Of a stretch of 45,068 bases of DNA, positions 8,255-17,304 are shown piece by piece. Made by a program: the position numbers and the translations under genes. This DNA is from Mycobacterium intermedium. Its GTDB lineage: Bacteria > Actinomycetota > Actinomycetes > Mycobacteriales > Mycobacteriaceae. The stretch spans positions 1 to 45,068 of the forward strand of contig NZ_MVHT01000053.1 of assembly GCF_002086275.1 (NCBI RefSeq), in the 5' to 3' direction. The first letter of the stretch is position 1, and every line of letters starts with the position of its first letter. Under the pieces are notes generated by a model. It was given only the letters and a program-made list of their open reading frames with translations. It did no database searches and was not told where the DNA came from.

Positions 8255-11200
8255 GTGTCCGGGGAAGAAGCGAAGGTCGGAGGCATCTTCGACCGCGTCG
8301 GCACGTTCGTCGTCAAATGGCCATGGCTGGTCATCGCCAGCTGGATCGCCATAGCGGCGGCGCTAGCGCTGCTGCTGCCACCGCTGCAGGTGCAAGCGGC
8401 GAAGCGTCAGCAGGAGGCCCTGCCGCCCGACGCCCCCGTGATGGTCCTGCAGGCCGAGATGGCCAAGGCTTTCCACGAAACGGGTGGGGCCGCCAACTCC
8501 CTCCTGATGGTCGTGCTGACCAACGAGAACGGCCTGACCCAGGCCGACGAGGACGTCTACCGCAAACTCGTCGAGAACCTGCGCGCCGACACCGAGGACA
8601 AGATGGTGGTCCAGGACTTCTTCGGCACACCGGAGATGCGGACGCTGTTGGAAAGCAAGGACAAGAAGGCCTGGAACCTCCCGATCACCGTTACCGGCGA
8701 CGCGGCGTCCCCCGAGGCGCAAGCCGCCTACCGGCACATCGGCGTGATCGTCAAACAGACGGTCGAGGGAAGCGACCTGACCGCCCACCTCAGCGGCCCC
8801 TTGGCCACCGTCGCCGACCTGCAAGCCCTGGGCGAGGAAGACGTTCACGTCATCGAGGTCGGCACCATCATCAGCGTGTTCCTGATCTTGATCATCGTCT
8901 ATCGGAACATCGTCACCATGCTGGTGCCGCTGGTCACCATCGGTTTCTCGATCGTGGGTGCGCAAGGCCTGTTGTCCGGGCTGGCCGAAGTGGGCCTTGC
9001 CATCAACATGCAGGCCATCGTCTTCATGAGTGCGGTCATGATCGGCGCCGGAACGGACTACGCCGTCTTCCTGATCAGCCGATATCACGACTACGTACGC
9101 CATGGCGAGACATCCGACGTCGCGGTCAAGAGGGCGTTGATGTCCATCGGGAAGGTGATCGCCGCGTCGGCCGCCACCGTCGCCGTCACCTTCCTTGCGA
9201 TGGTGTTCACCAAGCTTGAAGTCTTCTCCGCGGTCGGCCCCGCAATTTCGGTCTCCATCATGGTGTCGTTGCTGGGTGCGGTCACGCTGTTGCCCGCGAT
9301 TCTCGTGCTCACCGGCCGACGCGGCTGGATCAAGCCTCGACGCGACCTCACCAGCCGTATGTGGCGCAAGTCGGGCATTCGTATCGTGCGCAAGCCCAAG
9401 AGCCACCTGATCGCCAGCCTGGTGGTGCTTGTAGTCCTGGCCAGCAGCGCAAGCCTGATCAAGTTCAACTACGACGACCTCAAGACCATCCCGCAAGACG
9501 TCGAAAGCGTCCAGGGATACAACGCGCTGGATCGGCACTTCCCGCAGAACTCGATGACGCCGATGATGCTCTTCGTTCAGAGCGACCGTGACCTGCGGAC
9601 ACCGAGCGCCCTTGCCGACCTCGAGATGATGTCCCGCCGGATCGCCGACATGCCCAACATCGTGATGGTGCGCGGACTCACCCGGCCCAACGGCGAGCCC
9701 CTCAAAGAGACCAAGGTGTCCTTCCAGGCCGGCGAGGTCGGCAGCAAACTCGACGAGGCGTCCAACGCCATCACCGAGCATGGCGGGGACTTGGACCGGT
9801 TGGCCGGGGGCGCCCATCAGCTGGCCGACGCCCTGGCTATGGTCCGCAACGAAGTCAATGGAGCGGTGGCGAGCGCGGCCGGCCTGGTGAGCACGCTGCA
9901 GGCGATGGTGGAGCTGATCGGTGGAGACAAGACGATCCGGCAGCTCGAGAATGCGTCGCAATTTGTGGGACGTATGCGGCAGCTCGGTAACAATCTGGCC
10001 GGGACCGTCACCGATGCCGAGCAGACCGCCGTCTGGGGCGCTCCGATGGTGGCGGCACTCAACACCAGCCCGACCTGCAACGCCGATCCCGCCTGCCAAC
10101 GCTCACGCAGCCAGCTGGCGGCGATCGTTGACGCGAACAACGACGGACTGCTCCGGGCGATGGCCAGGATGGCGGTCACCCTGCAGCAAACGCAGGAATA
10201 CCAGACGCTCGCCCAGACCGTGGGCAAACTCGACGACCAGCTACGGCAAGTTGTCACCACCCTGAGAGACGTCAAAGGCCTCCCCGCCAAGTTGGCCCAA
10301 ATGCAGCAGGGCGCCAACGCTCTGGCGGAGGGCAGCGCCGCACTTGCCGAAGGCGTGCAGCAGCTGGTCGATCAGACGAAGAAAATGGGCTCCGGGCTCA
10401 ACGAGGCTTCCGACTTCCTGCTGGGTATGAAGCACGACGCGGAGAAGCCCACGATGGCGGGCTTCAACATTCCGCCGCAGATCATGACGCGCGACGAGTT
10501 CAAGAAGGGCGCGCAGATCTTCCTGTCGCCCGACGGGCACTCCGCGCGGTACTTCGTCCAGAGCGCGCTCAATCCGTTCACGACCCAGGCGATGGACCAG
10601 ATCAACGAGATCGTCCGCGTCGCAGAATCCACCCGCCCCAACACCGAGCTTGCCAACGCCAAGATCGGCCTGGCCGGAATTCCGACTGGGCTTCGGGACA
10701 CCCGCGACTACTACAACAGCGACATGAAGTTGATCGTCATCGCGACGATCATCATCGTGTTCCTGATTCTGTGCATCCTGCTGCGCGCGATCGTTGCGCC
10801 GATCTACCTGATCGGCTCGGTGCTCGTCTCCTATTTGTCGGCCCTGGGCATCGGTGTGATCGTGTTCCAGCTGATTTTGGGCCAGGAGATGCACTGGAGT
10901 CTGCCCGGGTTGTCGTTCATTTTGTTGGTTGCGGTGGGCGCCGACTACAACATGCTGCTCATCTCGCGTATCCGCGACGAATCGCCGCACGGTGTGCGCA
11001 TCGGCGTCATTCGCACGGTGGGTTCGACGGGTGGCGTGATCACGTCGGCCGGCTTGATCTTCGCCGCGTCGATGTTCGGGTTGGTGGCCGCCAGCATCAA
11101 CACGATGGCCCAGGCCGGTTTCACCATCGGCATCGGGATCGTGCTGGACACCTTCCTGGTGCGCACGATCACGGTGCCGGCGTTGACCGCGATGATCGGC

Positions 11201-11695
11201 CGCCATAACTGGTGGCCGTCGGCGCTTGGGCGCGATCCGTCCAAGCCGGCGCCCGAGCGCAACTGGCCGAAGAATCCTCGGGAATGGGCGGAATGGGTGA
11301 AAGACCTCGGCAGCCGCGCGCCCCGCAGGCGCATCTTCTCGCCGACCAAGCCGACCAAGCCCGCCGAGCCGCCCAAGCCGGTCACGAACGGCAAACCGGC
11401 CACGACCAACGGCAACGGCAGGTACGTGATCGACCAGCTTCCCGGGCACTCACTGCCGCTGTTCGGGCTGTCCGACCTCCCGGCCTACGACGTTTCGGCG
11501 TGCGCGCGGAAGGCCAAGTCCAACGGCAAGAATGGCAAGAACGGCAAGGTCGTCAACGGCCAAGGCGGGAAGGCCGAGATCGGCCAGGAACCGGTCGACC
11601 ATCTGTTCAGCCACCCGCTGCCGCTGTTCGGCCTCACCAAGCTGCCGCACTTCGAGGTACTGAACGTCAAAGAGCCGGCGGACAGCGCCAACTAG
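8255..11695 (+). CDS. mmpL12: MmpL12-like RND lipid transporter
   Basis: A 1,146-residue mycobacterial membrane protein large of the RND superfamily, expected to use proton motive force to move LOS or its precursor to the periplasm. Seen: one N-terminal membrane helix (WPWLVIASWIAIAAALALLL), a first large periplasmic domain, a membrane block from about residue 200 containing GAGTDYAVFLISRYHD, a second periplasmic domain of about residues 410-820 with helical stretches, and a second membrane block with VGADYNMLLISRIRDE. The Asp-Tyr pairs in these two motifs are the proton-relay residues of MmpL proteins. The C-terminal cytoplasmic tail (about residues 1000-1146) is Lys/Pro/Gly/Asn-rich and holds two copies of a DxLxxHxLPLFGLxxLP motif. 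Start GTG 8255. The match to Rv1522c is in sequence and in position, beside fadD25 and opposite the Rv1523-like gene. Confidence 0.95.
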   Translation: MSGEEAKVGGIFDRVGTFVVKWPWLVIASWIAIAAALALLLPPLQVQAAKRQQEALPPDAPVMVLQAEMAKAFHETGGAANSLLMVVLTNENGLTQADEDVYRKLVENLRADTEDKMVVQDFFGTPEMRTLLESKDKKAWNLPITVTGDAASPEAQAAYRHIGVIVKQTVEGSDLTAHLSGPLATVADLQALGEEDVHVIEVGTIISVFLILIIVYRNIVTMLVPLVTIGFSIVGAQGLLSGLAEVGLAINMQAIVFMSAVMIGAGTDYAVFLISRYHDYVRHGETSDVAVKRALMSIGKVIAASAATVAVTFLAMVFTKLEVFSAVGPAISVSIMVSLLGAVTLLPAILVLTGRRGWIKPRRDLTSRMWRKSGIRIVRKPKSHLIASLVVLVVLASSASLIKFNYDDLKTIPQDVESVQGYNALDRHFPQNSMTPMMLFVQSDRDLRTPSALADLEMMSRRIADMPNIVMVRGLTRPNGEPLKETKVSFQAGEVGSKLDEASNAITEHGGDLDRLAGGAHQLADALAMVRNEVNGAVASAAGLVSTLQAMVELIGGDKTIRQLENASQFVGRMRQLGNNLAGTVTDAEQTAVWGAPMVAALNTSPTCNADPACQRSRSQLAAIVDANNDGLLRAMARMAVTLQQTQEYQTLAQTVGKLDDQLRQVVTTLRDVKGLPAKLAQMQQGANALAEGSAALAEGVQQLVDQTKKMGSGLNEASDFLLGMKHDAEKPTMAGFNIPPQIMTRDEFKKGAQIFLSPDGHSARYFVQSALNPFTTQAMDQINEIVRVAESTRPNTELANAKIGLAGIPTGLRDTRDYYNSDMKLIVIATIIIVFLILCILLRAIVAPIYLIGSVLVSYLSALGIGVIVFQLILGQEMHWSLPGLSFILLVAVGADYNMLLISRIRDESPHGVRIGVIRTVGSTGGVITSAGLIFAASMFGLVAASINTMAQAGFTIGIGIVLDTFLVRTITVPALTAMIGRHNWWPSALGRDPSKPAPERNWPKNPREWAEWVKDLGSRAPRRRIFSPTKPTKPAEPPKPVTNGKPATTNGNGRYVIDQLPGHSLPLFGLSDLPAYDVSACARKAKSNGKNGKNGKVVNGQGGKAEIGQEPVDHLFSHPLPLFGLTKLPHFEVLNVKEPADSAN

Positions 11696-11738
11696 GGAGT
11701 GGAGCGCGCCGCGAGCGCGCCCGTTTGTACGTGTTCAA

Positions 11739-11757
11739 GCCGGGAAACCCGGCATTT
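11739..11757 (+). terminator. Intrinsic terminator after mmpL12
   Basis: A perfect 6-bp stem GCCGGG-AAA-CCCGGC (11739-11753) is followed at once by ATTTT. It lies about 45 bases after the mmpL12 stop and before the convergent fadD25 stop at 11796. A GC-rich repeat with GCGCGC arms at 11704-11720 precedes it and may contribute. Confidence 0.65.
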
Positions 11758-11795
11758 TGCGGACTCTCGCCGGTAACTTGAGTGGAGCTGACGCG

Positions 11796-13547
11796 CTACG
11801 CGTCGAGTCGGACGAACTCGTCCTGACGGTACAGCTCGACGCACTGCGCGCGCCTGATCTTGCCGCTGGTGGTGATCGGAATCGAACCTTGGGACACCAG
11901 AACGAGATCCGCGACAGCCAGGCCGTGCGACTTCGAAATCGCCGACGTGACTTCACGTTTCACGGCACCCAACCGTTCGGCGGCCTCTTCGTCGGTTTCG
12001 TTCTTCTTCTTCATCTCAATGATCGCGACCAGTTTCTCCACACCGTCGTGTGGAACCGCGATCGCGGCGCAACGGCCGGGGCTGATGGTCTGAATCGTCG
12101 CCTCGATGTCGTCGGGAGAGTGGTTGCGCCCGTAGACAATCAGAAGATCCTTGATGCGACCCAGGATGAAGAGCTCACCGTCGGAGATGAAGCCCGAGTC
12201 CCCGGTCCGCAACCACGGACCCTCCGGCGTTCCTTCGGAGGGGTTGACAATCTTTGCGCGGAAGTTGCTTTCGGATACCTCGGGCTTTTCCCAATAGCCC
12301 GAGGCGACGTTTTCGCCGTGCACCCAGATCTCACCGACACCGCCCACCGGGCACTCGAGCCGGGTGTCGGGGTCGACGATACGCACCAGCTGGGTGTCCA
12401 CCACTCCGTAGCTGACCAGTGGGGTCGCGCCTTCCTCCTCGGACACCACTGCTTGCCCGTCCGGCAGCTTGTTGGCATCGAAGCTGACGACTTTCGGCGG
12501 GTCACCGGCCTCGCGAGTTGCCACGAACACCACTGCCTCGGCCATCCCGTAGGAGGGGCGTACCGCCTCCGGCTTGAGGTTGAATGGGGCAAATCGATCG
12601 ATGAAGCGCCGCAGAGTGGCGGGTTGCACGCGCTCGCTGCCGTTGAGGATGCCGTGAATACGGCCGAGGTCCAACCCGGCCAGGTCCTCGTCTTTCACCC
12701 TGCGCGCCGCGATGTCGAACGCGAAATTCGGTGCGGCCGTGAATGCCAGGTCGTTGTTGGCCAATTCCTGAATCCAGTGGGCCGGCCGCGCCAGGAAGCC
12801 GGTGGGGCTGCTCAGCTTGGCGGGCATGCCGGCCAGAATCGGCATGATGAGCCCCAGGATGAAGCCCATGTCGTGATAGAAGGGCAACCAGGACACCACG
12901 GTCGACCCCGGCGGGGCCACCTTGCCGTACTGGCGGTAGTAGCCGGACATGATCTGTTCGAAATTGGCGAAAAGGTTTTTGTTGGAGACCATCACGCCGG
13001 CGGGCGTGCGGGTGGAACCCGAGGTGTATTGCAAGTAAAGGACGTCCGGGTTGCCCGGAATCGGCGCGCGCGAGCCGCCCTTGGTCCGCGCGTCCAGGTC
13101 GAGCCGGTCAACCTCGATGATTGCCGGCGGCTTCTGGCCGGCCTCCGTCTGCACGTATGGGGTCACGTTGTCGACGACGGACGACCCCGTGAGGATGATC
13201 GTCGGTCTGGTGTCGGCCATCACCGCGGCCGTGCGCTCGTCGTGCGCGCCGCCCTGTGGGACGGACAGCGGGACGGCGATGATTCCAGCGTGCAGTGAGG
13301 CAAGGAAGCTGATGACGTAGTTGAGGTTCTGCGGCGCGAGGATCAGTGCCCGGTCACCGGTCGCACCCACCTCTTTGAGTTGCGCGGCGAGGTTGAGCAC
13401 TCGCCGATACAGCTGCGACCACGTGAGGCTTTCGGAGACACCGTCCCATGACTGCTCGTAATCGGTGAAAGTCAGGGCGGTGTCGTTCGGCTGGAAACTC
13501 GCGCGCTCACGCAGCACAGTAGGAAGTGAGGACTCAACCACGGACAT
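11796..13547 (-). CDS. fadD25: FadD25-like long-chain fatty acyl-AMP ligase (FAAL)
   Basis: A 583-residue ANL-superfamily enzyme, equal in length to M. tuberculosis FadD25. The adenylation motif is YTSGSTRTPAGVMVSNKN around residues 184-201. Other conserved segments are VVSWLPFYHDMGFILG, PSYGMAEAVVFVA and WLRTGDSGFISDGELFILGR. FAALs activate free fatty acids as acyl-adenylates and hand them to the ACP of a partner PKS; here the partner would be the Pks5-like synthase, providing the starter acyl chain of LOS. Translation starts at ATG 13547 (MSVVESSLP). The gene converges on mmpL12 and is divergent from the FAD-protein gene across 336 bases containing an iron-box-like sequence. Confidence 0.95.
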   Translation of the reverse strand: MSVVESSLPTVLRERASFQPNDTALTFTDYEQSWDGVSESLTWSQLYRRVLNLAAQLKEVGATGDRALILAPQNLNYVISFLASLHAGIIAVPLSVPQGGAHDERTAAVMADTRPTIILTGSSVVDNVTPYVQTEAGQKPPAIIEVDRLDLDARTKGGSRAPIPGNPDVLYLQYTSGSTRTPAGVMVSNKNLFANFEQIMSGYYRQYGKVAPPGSTVVSWLPFYHDMGFILGLIMPILAGMPAKLSSPTGFLARPAHWIQELANNDLAFTAAPNFAFDIAARRVKDEDLAGLDLGRIHGILNGSERVQPATLRRFIDRFAPFNLKPEAVRPSYGMAEAVVFVATREAGDPPKVVSFDANKLPDGQAVVSEEEGATPLVSYGVVDTQLVRIVDPDTRLECPVGGVGEIWVHGENVASGYWEKPEVSESNFRAKIVNPSEGTPEGPWLRTGDSGFISDGELFILGRIKDLLIVYGRNHSPDDIEATIQTISPGRCAAIAVPHDGVEKLVAIIEMKKKNETDEEAAERLGAVKREVTSAISKSHGLAVADLVLVSQGSIPITTSGKIRRAQCVELYRQDEFVRLDA

Positions 13548-13789
13548 CAGACTACCTTCGTTGGTGTTTCTTCTTTCGCACGACTCGAAGCCGCTAGGGC
13601 ATCAAGGGCCCTGTCGCACACTTCACGACCGCCCTAGAGAACCCGTCGCTGGTGCCAAACCGGCGGCCACGAATACGGTACCGCGAGCAAACGCTCTGCA
13701 CGCATGAATCAGCAATTCCGCTGCCGGTCGCGGGGCCGGTGGCAGTGGCGTTCGCGCGGGAGTATCGATCCCGGGCCGCCGCAGGAAAA

Positions 13790-13808
13790 TTATGTTAGCC
13801 TTCGCTAA
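13790..13808. promoter_or_regulatory. IdeR/DtxR-type iron box candidate
   Basis: TTATGTTAGCCTTCGCTAA agrees with the mycobacterial IdeR consensus TTAGGTTAGSCTAACCTAA at 15 of 19 positions and sits in a short AT-richer stretch. It is 75 bases before the start of the FAD-protein gene (13884) and about 240 bases before fadD25 on the other strand, so the FAD-protein operon is the more likely target. IdeR represses most of its targets when iron is plentiful. The rest of the 13548-13883 gap shows nothing else I can name. Confidence 0.5.
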
Positions 13809-13883
13809 CTTAGCTCCCGGGTCAAACGGTGCGAGCAACGCGATCGAAGGTTAGGAGTGCACGCTGCCCAGGACGGTTTCACC

Positions 13884-15491
13884 ATGACCGCCGCCGGCGC
13901 CTTCGACATCGCATTCATTGGCAGCGGCATTGCCTGTTCCCTGACGTTGTTGGAGCTCGCTCAGGCCCTGCTAGACGGCTCGGCGACGCCGGCCAAGCTG
14001 CGCATCGCCGTGGTCGAACGCGACGAGCAATTCTGGTGCGGTATCCCCTACGGCCCGCGCACCAGCCCCCGATCGCTGGCCATCCAGAAGCTCGACGAGT
14101 TCGTCAACGAGCCCGAACGGTCGGCCTATATCGCCTGGCTGGAGCGGAACAAGCCGCGCTGGTTGGCAACGTTTCGGGAGCGGGGCGGCGACGCCGCGAC
14201 GCGTTGGATCCGCGACAACGGCGAAGCGGTGGCCGCCAACCGATGGGGTGAGCTCTACCTGCCGCGGCACCTCTTCGGCCTCTTCATCGCCGAGCAGGTA
14301 GAGGCCGCCATTGCCGCTCTCCGCAAACGAAACCTGGCCGACGTGGTGACCATCCGGGGCGAAGCCGTCAGTGCCGGCTCCGCCGCCGGTCGGCACCTCA
14401 TCGGACTGCGCACGGCCGAGGGCGATTCGACGGAAATCGAAGCGGACAAGGTGGTGGTGGCGACGGGCAGTCCACCGTCGAAGTCATTCGCCGGACGCGG
14501 TTCAAACCCCCTCAGCCAGAACCCATTCACCTACATCAACGACTTCTACGAGCCGTGCGAAGACAGCAACCTGGAACGGCTGCGCGAGGCGCTCGACCGC
14601 GTGGAGCGGCCGGACCAGCGCAATGTGCTGGTGGTGGGTTCCAACGCCACGTCGCTGGAAGCCCTTTACCTCATGCGCCACGACCGCGGCATCCGCGACC
14701 GGTTGCATTCCGTCACCGTCATTTCCCGCTCCGGTGCGCTGCCCTACATGATTTGCGAGGAGCCACCCGTATTCGAATTCCCATGGCTCAACGAGCTTCT
14801 CGCGGTGGAGGCGCCGCGCGCGGCGGAGCTGATGGCGGCAATTCGCGCCGACCTCGAAATCGCCGAGCAACGGGCACTGAACCTGGCCGACCTGCACGCG
14901 GCGATCGGCATCCTGGTGGGGCAGGCGCTACGCAAGATGGATCTCGTTGAGCAAGAAGAGTTCTTCTGCGAACACGGCATGAACTTCACCAAGCTGGTGC
15001 GCCGCGCCGGACGCGATTGCCGGCAAGCATCGGATGATCTTGTCGCAGCAGGCAAGCTGACCATGCTGGCCGGCGAGGTGTTGCGCGTGGATGCGTGCGC
15101 CTCCGGCGAACCGTTCGCCACGGTCACCTACCGGATCGCGGGGTCCGAACGCACGCATCCCGTTTCGTTTGCGGCGGTGGTGAATTGCGGCGGCTTCGAA
15201 GAACTGGACGCGTGCACCGCCCCGTTTCTGGCCAGCGCGATGCAAAACGGCCTTTGTCGGCCTAACCGCACCAACCGCGGACTCTTGGTCAACGGTGACT
15301 TCGAAGCCAGCCCGAATTTCTATGTGATCGGCCCGTTGTTGGGCGGCAACTTCAACGCCAACATCCGCTTCTGGCACGTGGAGAGTGCACCGCGCATCCG
15401 CTCGCTGGCCAAATCGCTTGCCGCCCACCTGGTCGCTTCGCTGCAGCCCTGCGAGCCGCCGACGCGCCTGAACCTCTGCCTGACCGAATGA
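13884..15491 (+). CDS. FAD/NAD(P)-binding protein (NAD_binding_9-like)
   Basis: A flavoprotein of about 535 residues. The N-terminal dinucleotide fold is DIAFIGSGIACSLTLLEL, followed by AVVERDEQFWCGIPYG, a pattern of the FAD-NAD(P)-binding family Pfam PF13454. A second nucleotide fold VLVVGSNATSLEALYL lies near residue 250, and a C-terminal FAD-contact region reads NFYVIGPLLGGNFNANIR. ATG 13884 is preferred because AGGA lies ten bases before it; the upstream GTG at 13857 overlaps its own purine-rich stretch. The stop overlaps the next start (ATGA). Substrate and reaction are not known; members of this family resemble flavin monooxygenases. The location between fadD25 and the Rv1518/Rv1520-like glycosyltransferase has no counterpart in the M. 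tuberculosis order as I recall it. Confidence 0.75.
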   Translation: MTAAGAFDIAFIGSGIACSLTLLELAQALLDGSATPAKLRIAVVERDEQFWCGIPYGPRTSPRSLAIQKLDEFVNEPERSAYIAWLERNKPRWLATFRERGGDAATRWIRDNGEAVAANRWGELYLPRHLFGLFIAEQVEAAIAALRKRNLADVVTIRGEAVSAGSAAGRHLIGLRTAEGDSTEIEADKVVVATGSPPSKSFAGRGSNPLSQNPFTYINDFYEPCEDSNLERLREALDRVERPDQRNVLVVGSNATSLEALYLMRHDRGIRDRLHSVTVISRSGALPYMICEEPPVFEFPWLNELLAVEAPRAAELMAAIRADLEIAEQRALNLADLHAAIGILVGQALRKMDLVEQEEFFCEHGMNFTKLVRRAGRDCRQASDDLVAAGKLTMLAGEVLRVDACASGEPFATVTYRIAGSERTHPVSFAAVVNCGGFEELDACTAPFLASAMQNGLCRPNRTNRGLLVNGDFEASPNFYVIGPLLGGNFNANIRFWHVESAPRIRSLAKSLAAHLVASLQPCEPPTRLNLCLTE

Positions 15492-16297
15492 CAGGGAAAA
15501 TGCTCTCGACCATCCATCACCACGTGCGCCGCGTCTGCTTCGCGGGTCCACGACAATGCAACGTCTGCGGCAACCGGGTCCGCTTCAAAAGCGTCACCCG
15601 CGCCCTCGGACGCACGCTGTCCGGCTACGAATTTCCTTACTCGCTAGACGATTTCGAAACGCTGAACCACCGCCGATACCTCTGTCAGATATGCGGTTCC
15701 ACTGACCGGGACCGGCTCTACAAGCTCTACCTGGACCGTTTCCTGCCGCCCGGCGCTGTGACGGTCCGGTTTGTCGAGTTCGCGCCCGCGGCACCTCTGG
15801 CAGGTTACCTAAGCGGCCGCACTGACCTCGACTACCGCTCAGCGGATCTGATGATGGACGGCGTGGACGACGTCGTCGACATCACCGACATGCCAATCTA
15901 CGCCGACGGTTCCGTCGATTTTTTCCTGTGTTCTCACGTCCTCGAACACGTCTCCGATGACACCCGCGCCCTTGGGGAGCTCTACCGGATACTGGCCCCC
16001 GGTGGGCGCGGCATCATCATGACCCCGGTGATGCCGGAGGGCAGCTTCGACGAAGATCCCTCGGTTACCGATGAAAGCGAGCGCTGGCGTCGCTTTGCCC
16101 AGGGTGATCATGTGCGTCTCTACGACCGCTACACGTTGTGCTCCCGCATCCGCGCGAGCGGTTTCGAGGTGTCCGCGCTCGACTCGCGCACCTTTGGCCA
16201 GGAGGCGTTCGCCCGGCACGCGATCGCGGCGGGTTCGGTTCTCTACGTCGCGCGTAAGCCGGATACCGTGGCCGAGGCGTTGCCACCTGGCGCTTGA
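15488..16297 (+). CDS. Class I methyltransferase with N-terminal zinc-ribbon-like cysteines
   Basis: A 269-residue protein translationally coupled to the FAD protein through an ATGA overlap. The N-terminal 75 residues carry two CxxC pairs (CNVCG at about 24-28 and CQICGS at about 66-71) that look like a zinc knuckle. The SAM-methyltransferase core follows: VRFVEFAPAAPLAGYLSG in place of a standard glycine-rich motif I, then DITDMPIYADGSVDFFLCSH and LGELYRILAPGGRGIIMTP. Motif I is degenerate (EFAPAAPLAG), so SAM binding needs proof. The last 55 bases overlap antisense with the end of the convergent GT2 gene. It probably methylates a sugar or an intermediate made by its neighbours. Confidence 0.75.
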   Translation: MTGKMLSTIHHHVRRVCFAGPRQCNVCGNRVRFKSVTRALGRTLSGYEFPYSLDDFETLNHRRYLCQICGSTDRDRLYKLYLDRFLPPGAVTVRFVEFAPAAPLAGYLSGRTDLDYRSADLMMDGVDDVVDITDMPIYADGSVDFFLCSHVLEHVSDDTRALGELYRILAPGGRGIIMTPVMPEGSFDEDPSVTDESERWRRFAQGDHVRLYDRYTLCSRIRASGFEVSALDSRTFGQEAFARHAIAAGSVLYVARKPDTVAEALPPGA

Positions 16298-17304
16298 CGC
16301 GACCGGAGGATGCGGGCTGAGTATGCGTGCGCAAGCGCCCGCAGATCGGCTATGTCGGAGGAAGCTTTGCGCTTGAGCCGCCGCCAGGGCGTGTGCCTCC
16401 ACCGGTGTTGCAGCGACAGCGTCGTCAACCGCGGATAGTCCGAGATGACGGCAAGGAGGGTCGCGCGAGCTTCTGGGCCGGGCACCTTGGCGATCTCGCG
16501 AAGTGCCCAGTCGGACATCTCGGCGACGATCTCCTCGCGGGCGCGGTCGCCGGGGAACAAGTCGAGCATCGCATTGAGCGTCGCCGCGAATCCGTAGCCT
16601 CGGGTGACCCAAAACTTCGGGCGGTCGTAGTCCGAGGAGTACCAAATGCCTTGTGGGTGGCGGCGGTACACGGCCATCGTCTCGGGCAGCATGGCGATCT
16701 CGCCGCCTATCGCGTGCCGCACATGCAGGTACCAGTCGATCGGCATGATGTTGGCAGGGATGTCGTCGTAGTGCGGCTGGCGTCGATAGACGACCGAGTT
16801 GGTCTGGATGAAGTTCCGTGCGAGTAGGGCTTCCACGCTCAGGTCGCCACGCCATTTCAGCGGGGGGAACTCCGTGTCGTCCGTCCCGTCGTCGTAGATC
16901 ACTCGCACCGGATGAAAGCACACCGTGGTCGCTGGATGCCGGTCCATGAACTCGACTTGTTTGGCGAGCTTCATCGGATCTGTCCAGTAGTCGTCACCCT
17001 CGCACAACGCGATGTACTCGCCGCGCGCGGCGGACAGGGTAGCCGTGAAGTTCGCGTGGACGCCGATGTTCGTGGGCCGGAATATGGGCCGGATCAGGCT
17101 TGGGTAGCGGTCGGCGTACTCCCGAATGATGTCCGGCGTGGCGTCGGTGGACGCATCGTCTGCAACGATGACTTCGACTGGGAAATCCGTCTGTTGGGCG
17201 ACAAAGCCGTCGAGCGCCGCACCGATGAACGCCTCTTGGTTGTAGGTGATGGCTACGACACTGACTTTCGGTGGGGCACCAGCCGCCGAGTCAGTCAACC
17301 CCAC
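16243..17304 (-). CDS. GT2-family glycosyltransferase (cassette copy)
   Basis: A 353-residue GT-A enzyme. N-terminal nucleotide-binding strand VSVVAITYNQEAF; VIVADDASTDATPDIIREY with the Asp pair that contacts the nucleotide; and LCEGDDYWTDPMKL carrying the DxD-like metal site. It is a close paralogue of the enzyme at 20718-21764 (shared FVAQQTDFPVE, DWYLHVRHA and AMLPETMAVYRRH). The start overlaps the stop of the DegT gene by 14 bases (GTG 17304, or TTG 17298 with better ribosome-site spacing), so the two are coupled. The 3' end runs 55 bases into the convergent methyltransferase gene. The coupling suggests it transfers the amino sugar made by the DegT enzyme; this is inference. Confidence 0.88.
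   Translation of the reverse strand: MGLTDSAAGAPPKVSVVAITYNQEAFIGAALDGFVAQQTDFPVEVIVADDASTDATPDIIREYADRYPSLIRPIFRPTNIGVHANFTATLSAARGEYIALCEGDDYWTDPMKLAKQVEFMDRHPATTVCFHPVRVIYDDGTDDTEFPPLKWRGDLSVEALLARNFIQTNSVVYRRQPHYDDIPANIMPIDWYLHVRHAIGGEIAMLPETMAVYRRHPQGIWYSSDYDRPKFWVTRGYGFAATLNAMLDLFPGDRAREEIVAEMSDWALREIAKVPGPEARATLLAVISDYPRLTTLSLQHRWRHTPWRRLKRKASSDIADLRALAHAYSARILRSRQAPGGNASATVSGLRAT

Noticed and set aside
11757..13298. A 513-residue plus-strand open frame
   Set aside because: It is antisense to fadD25, which has a full FAAL motif set; the translation has no recognisable domain.
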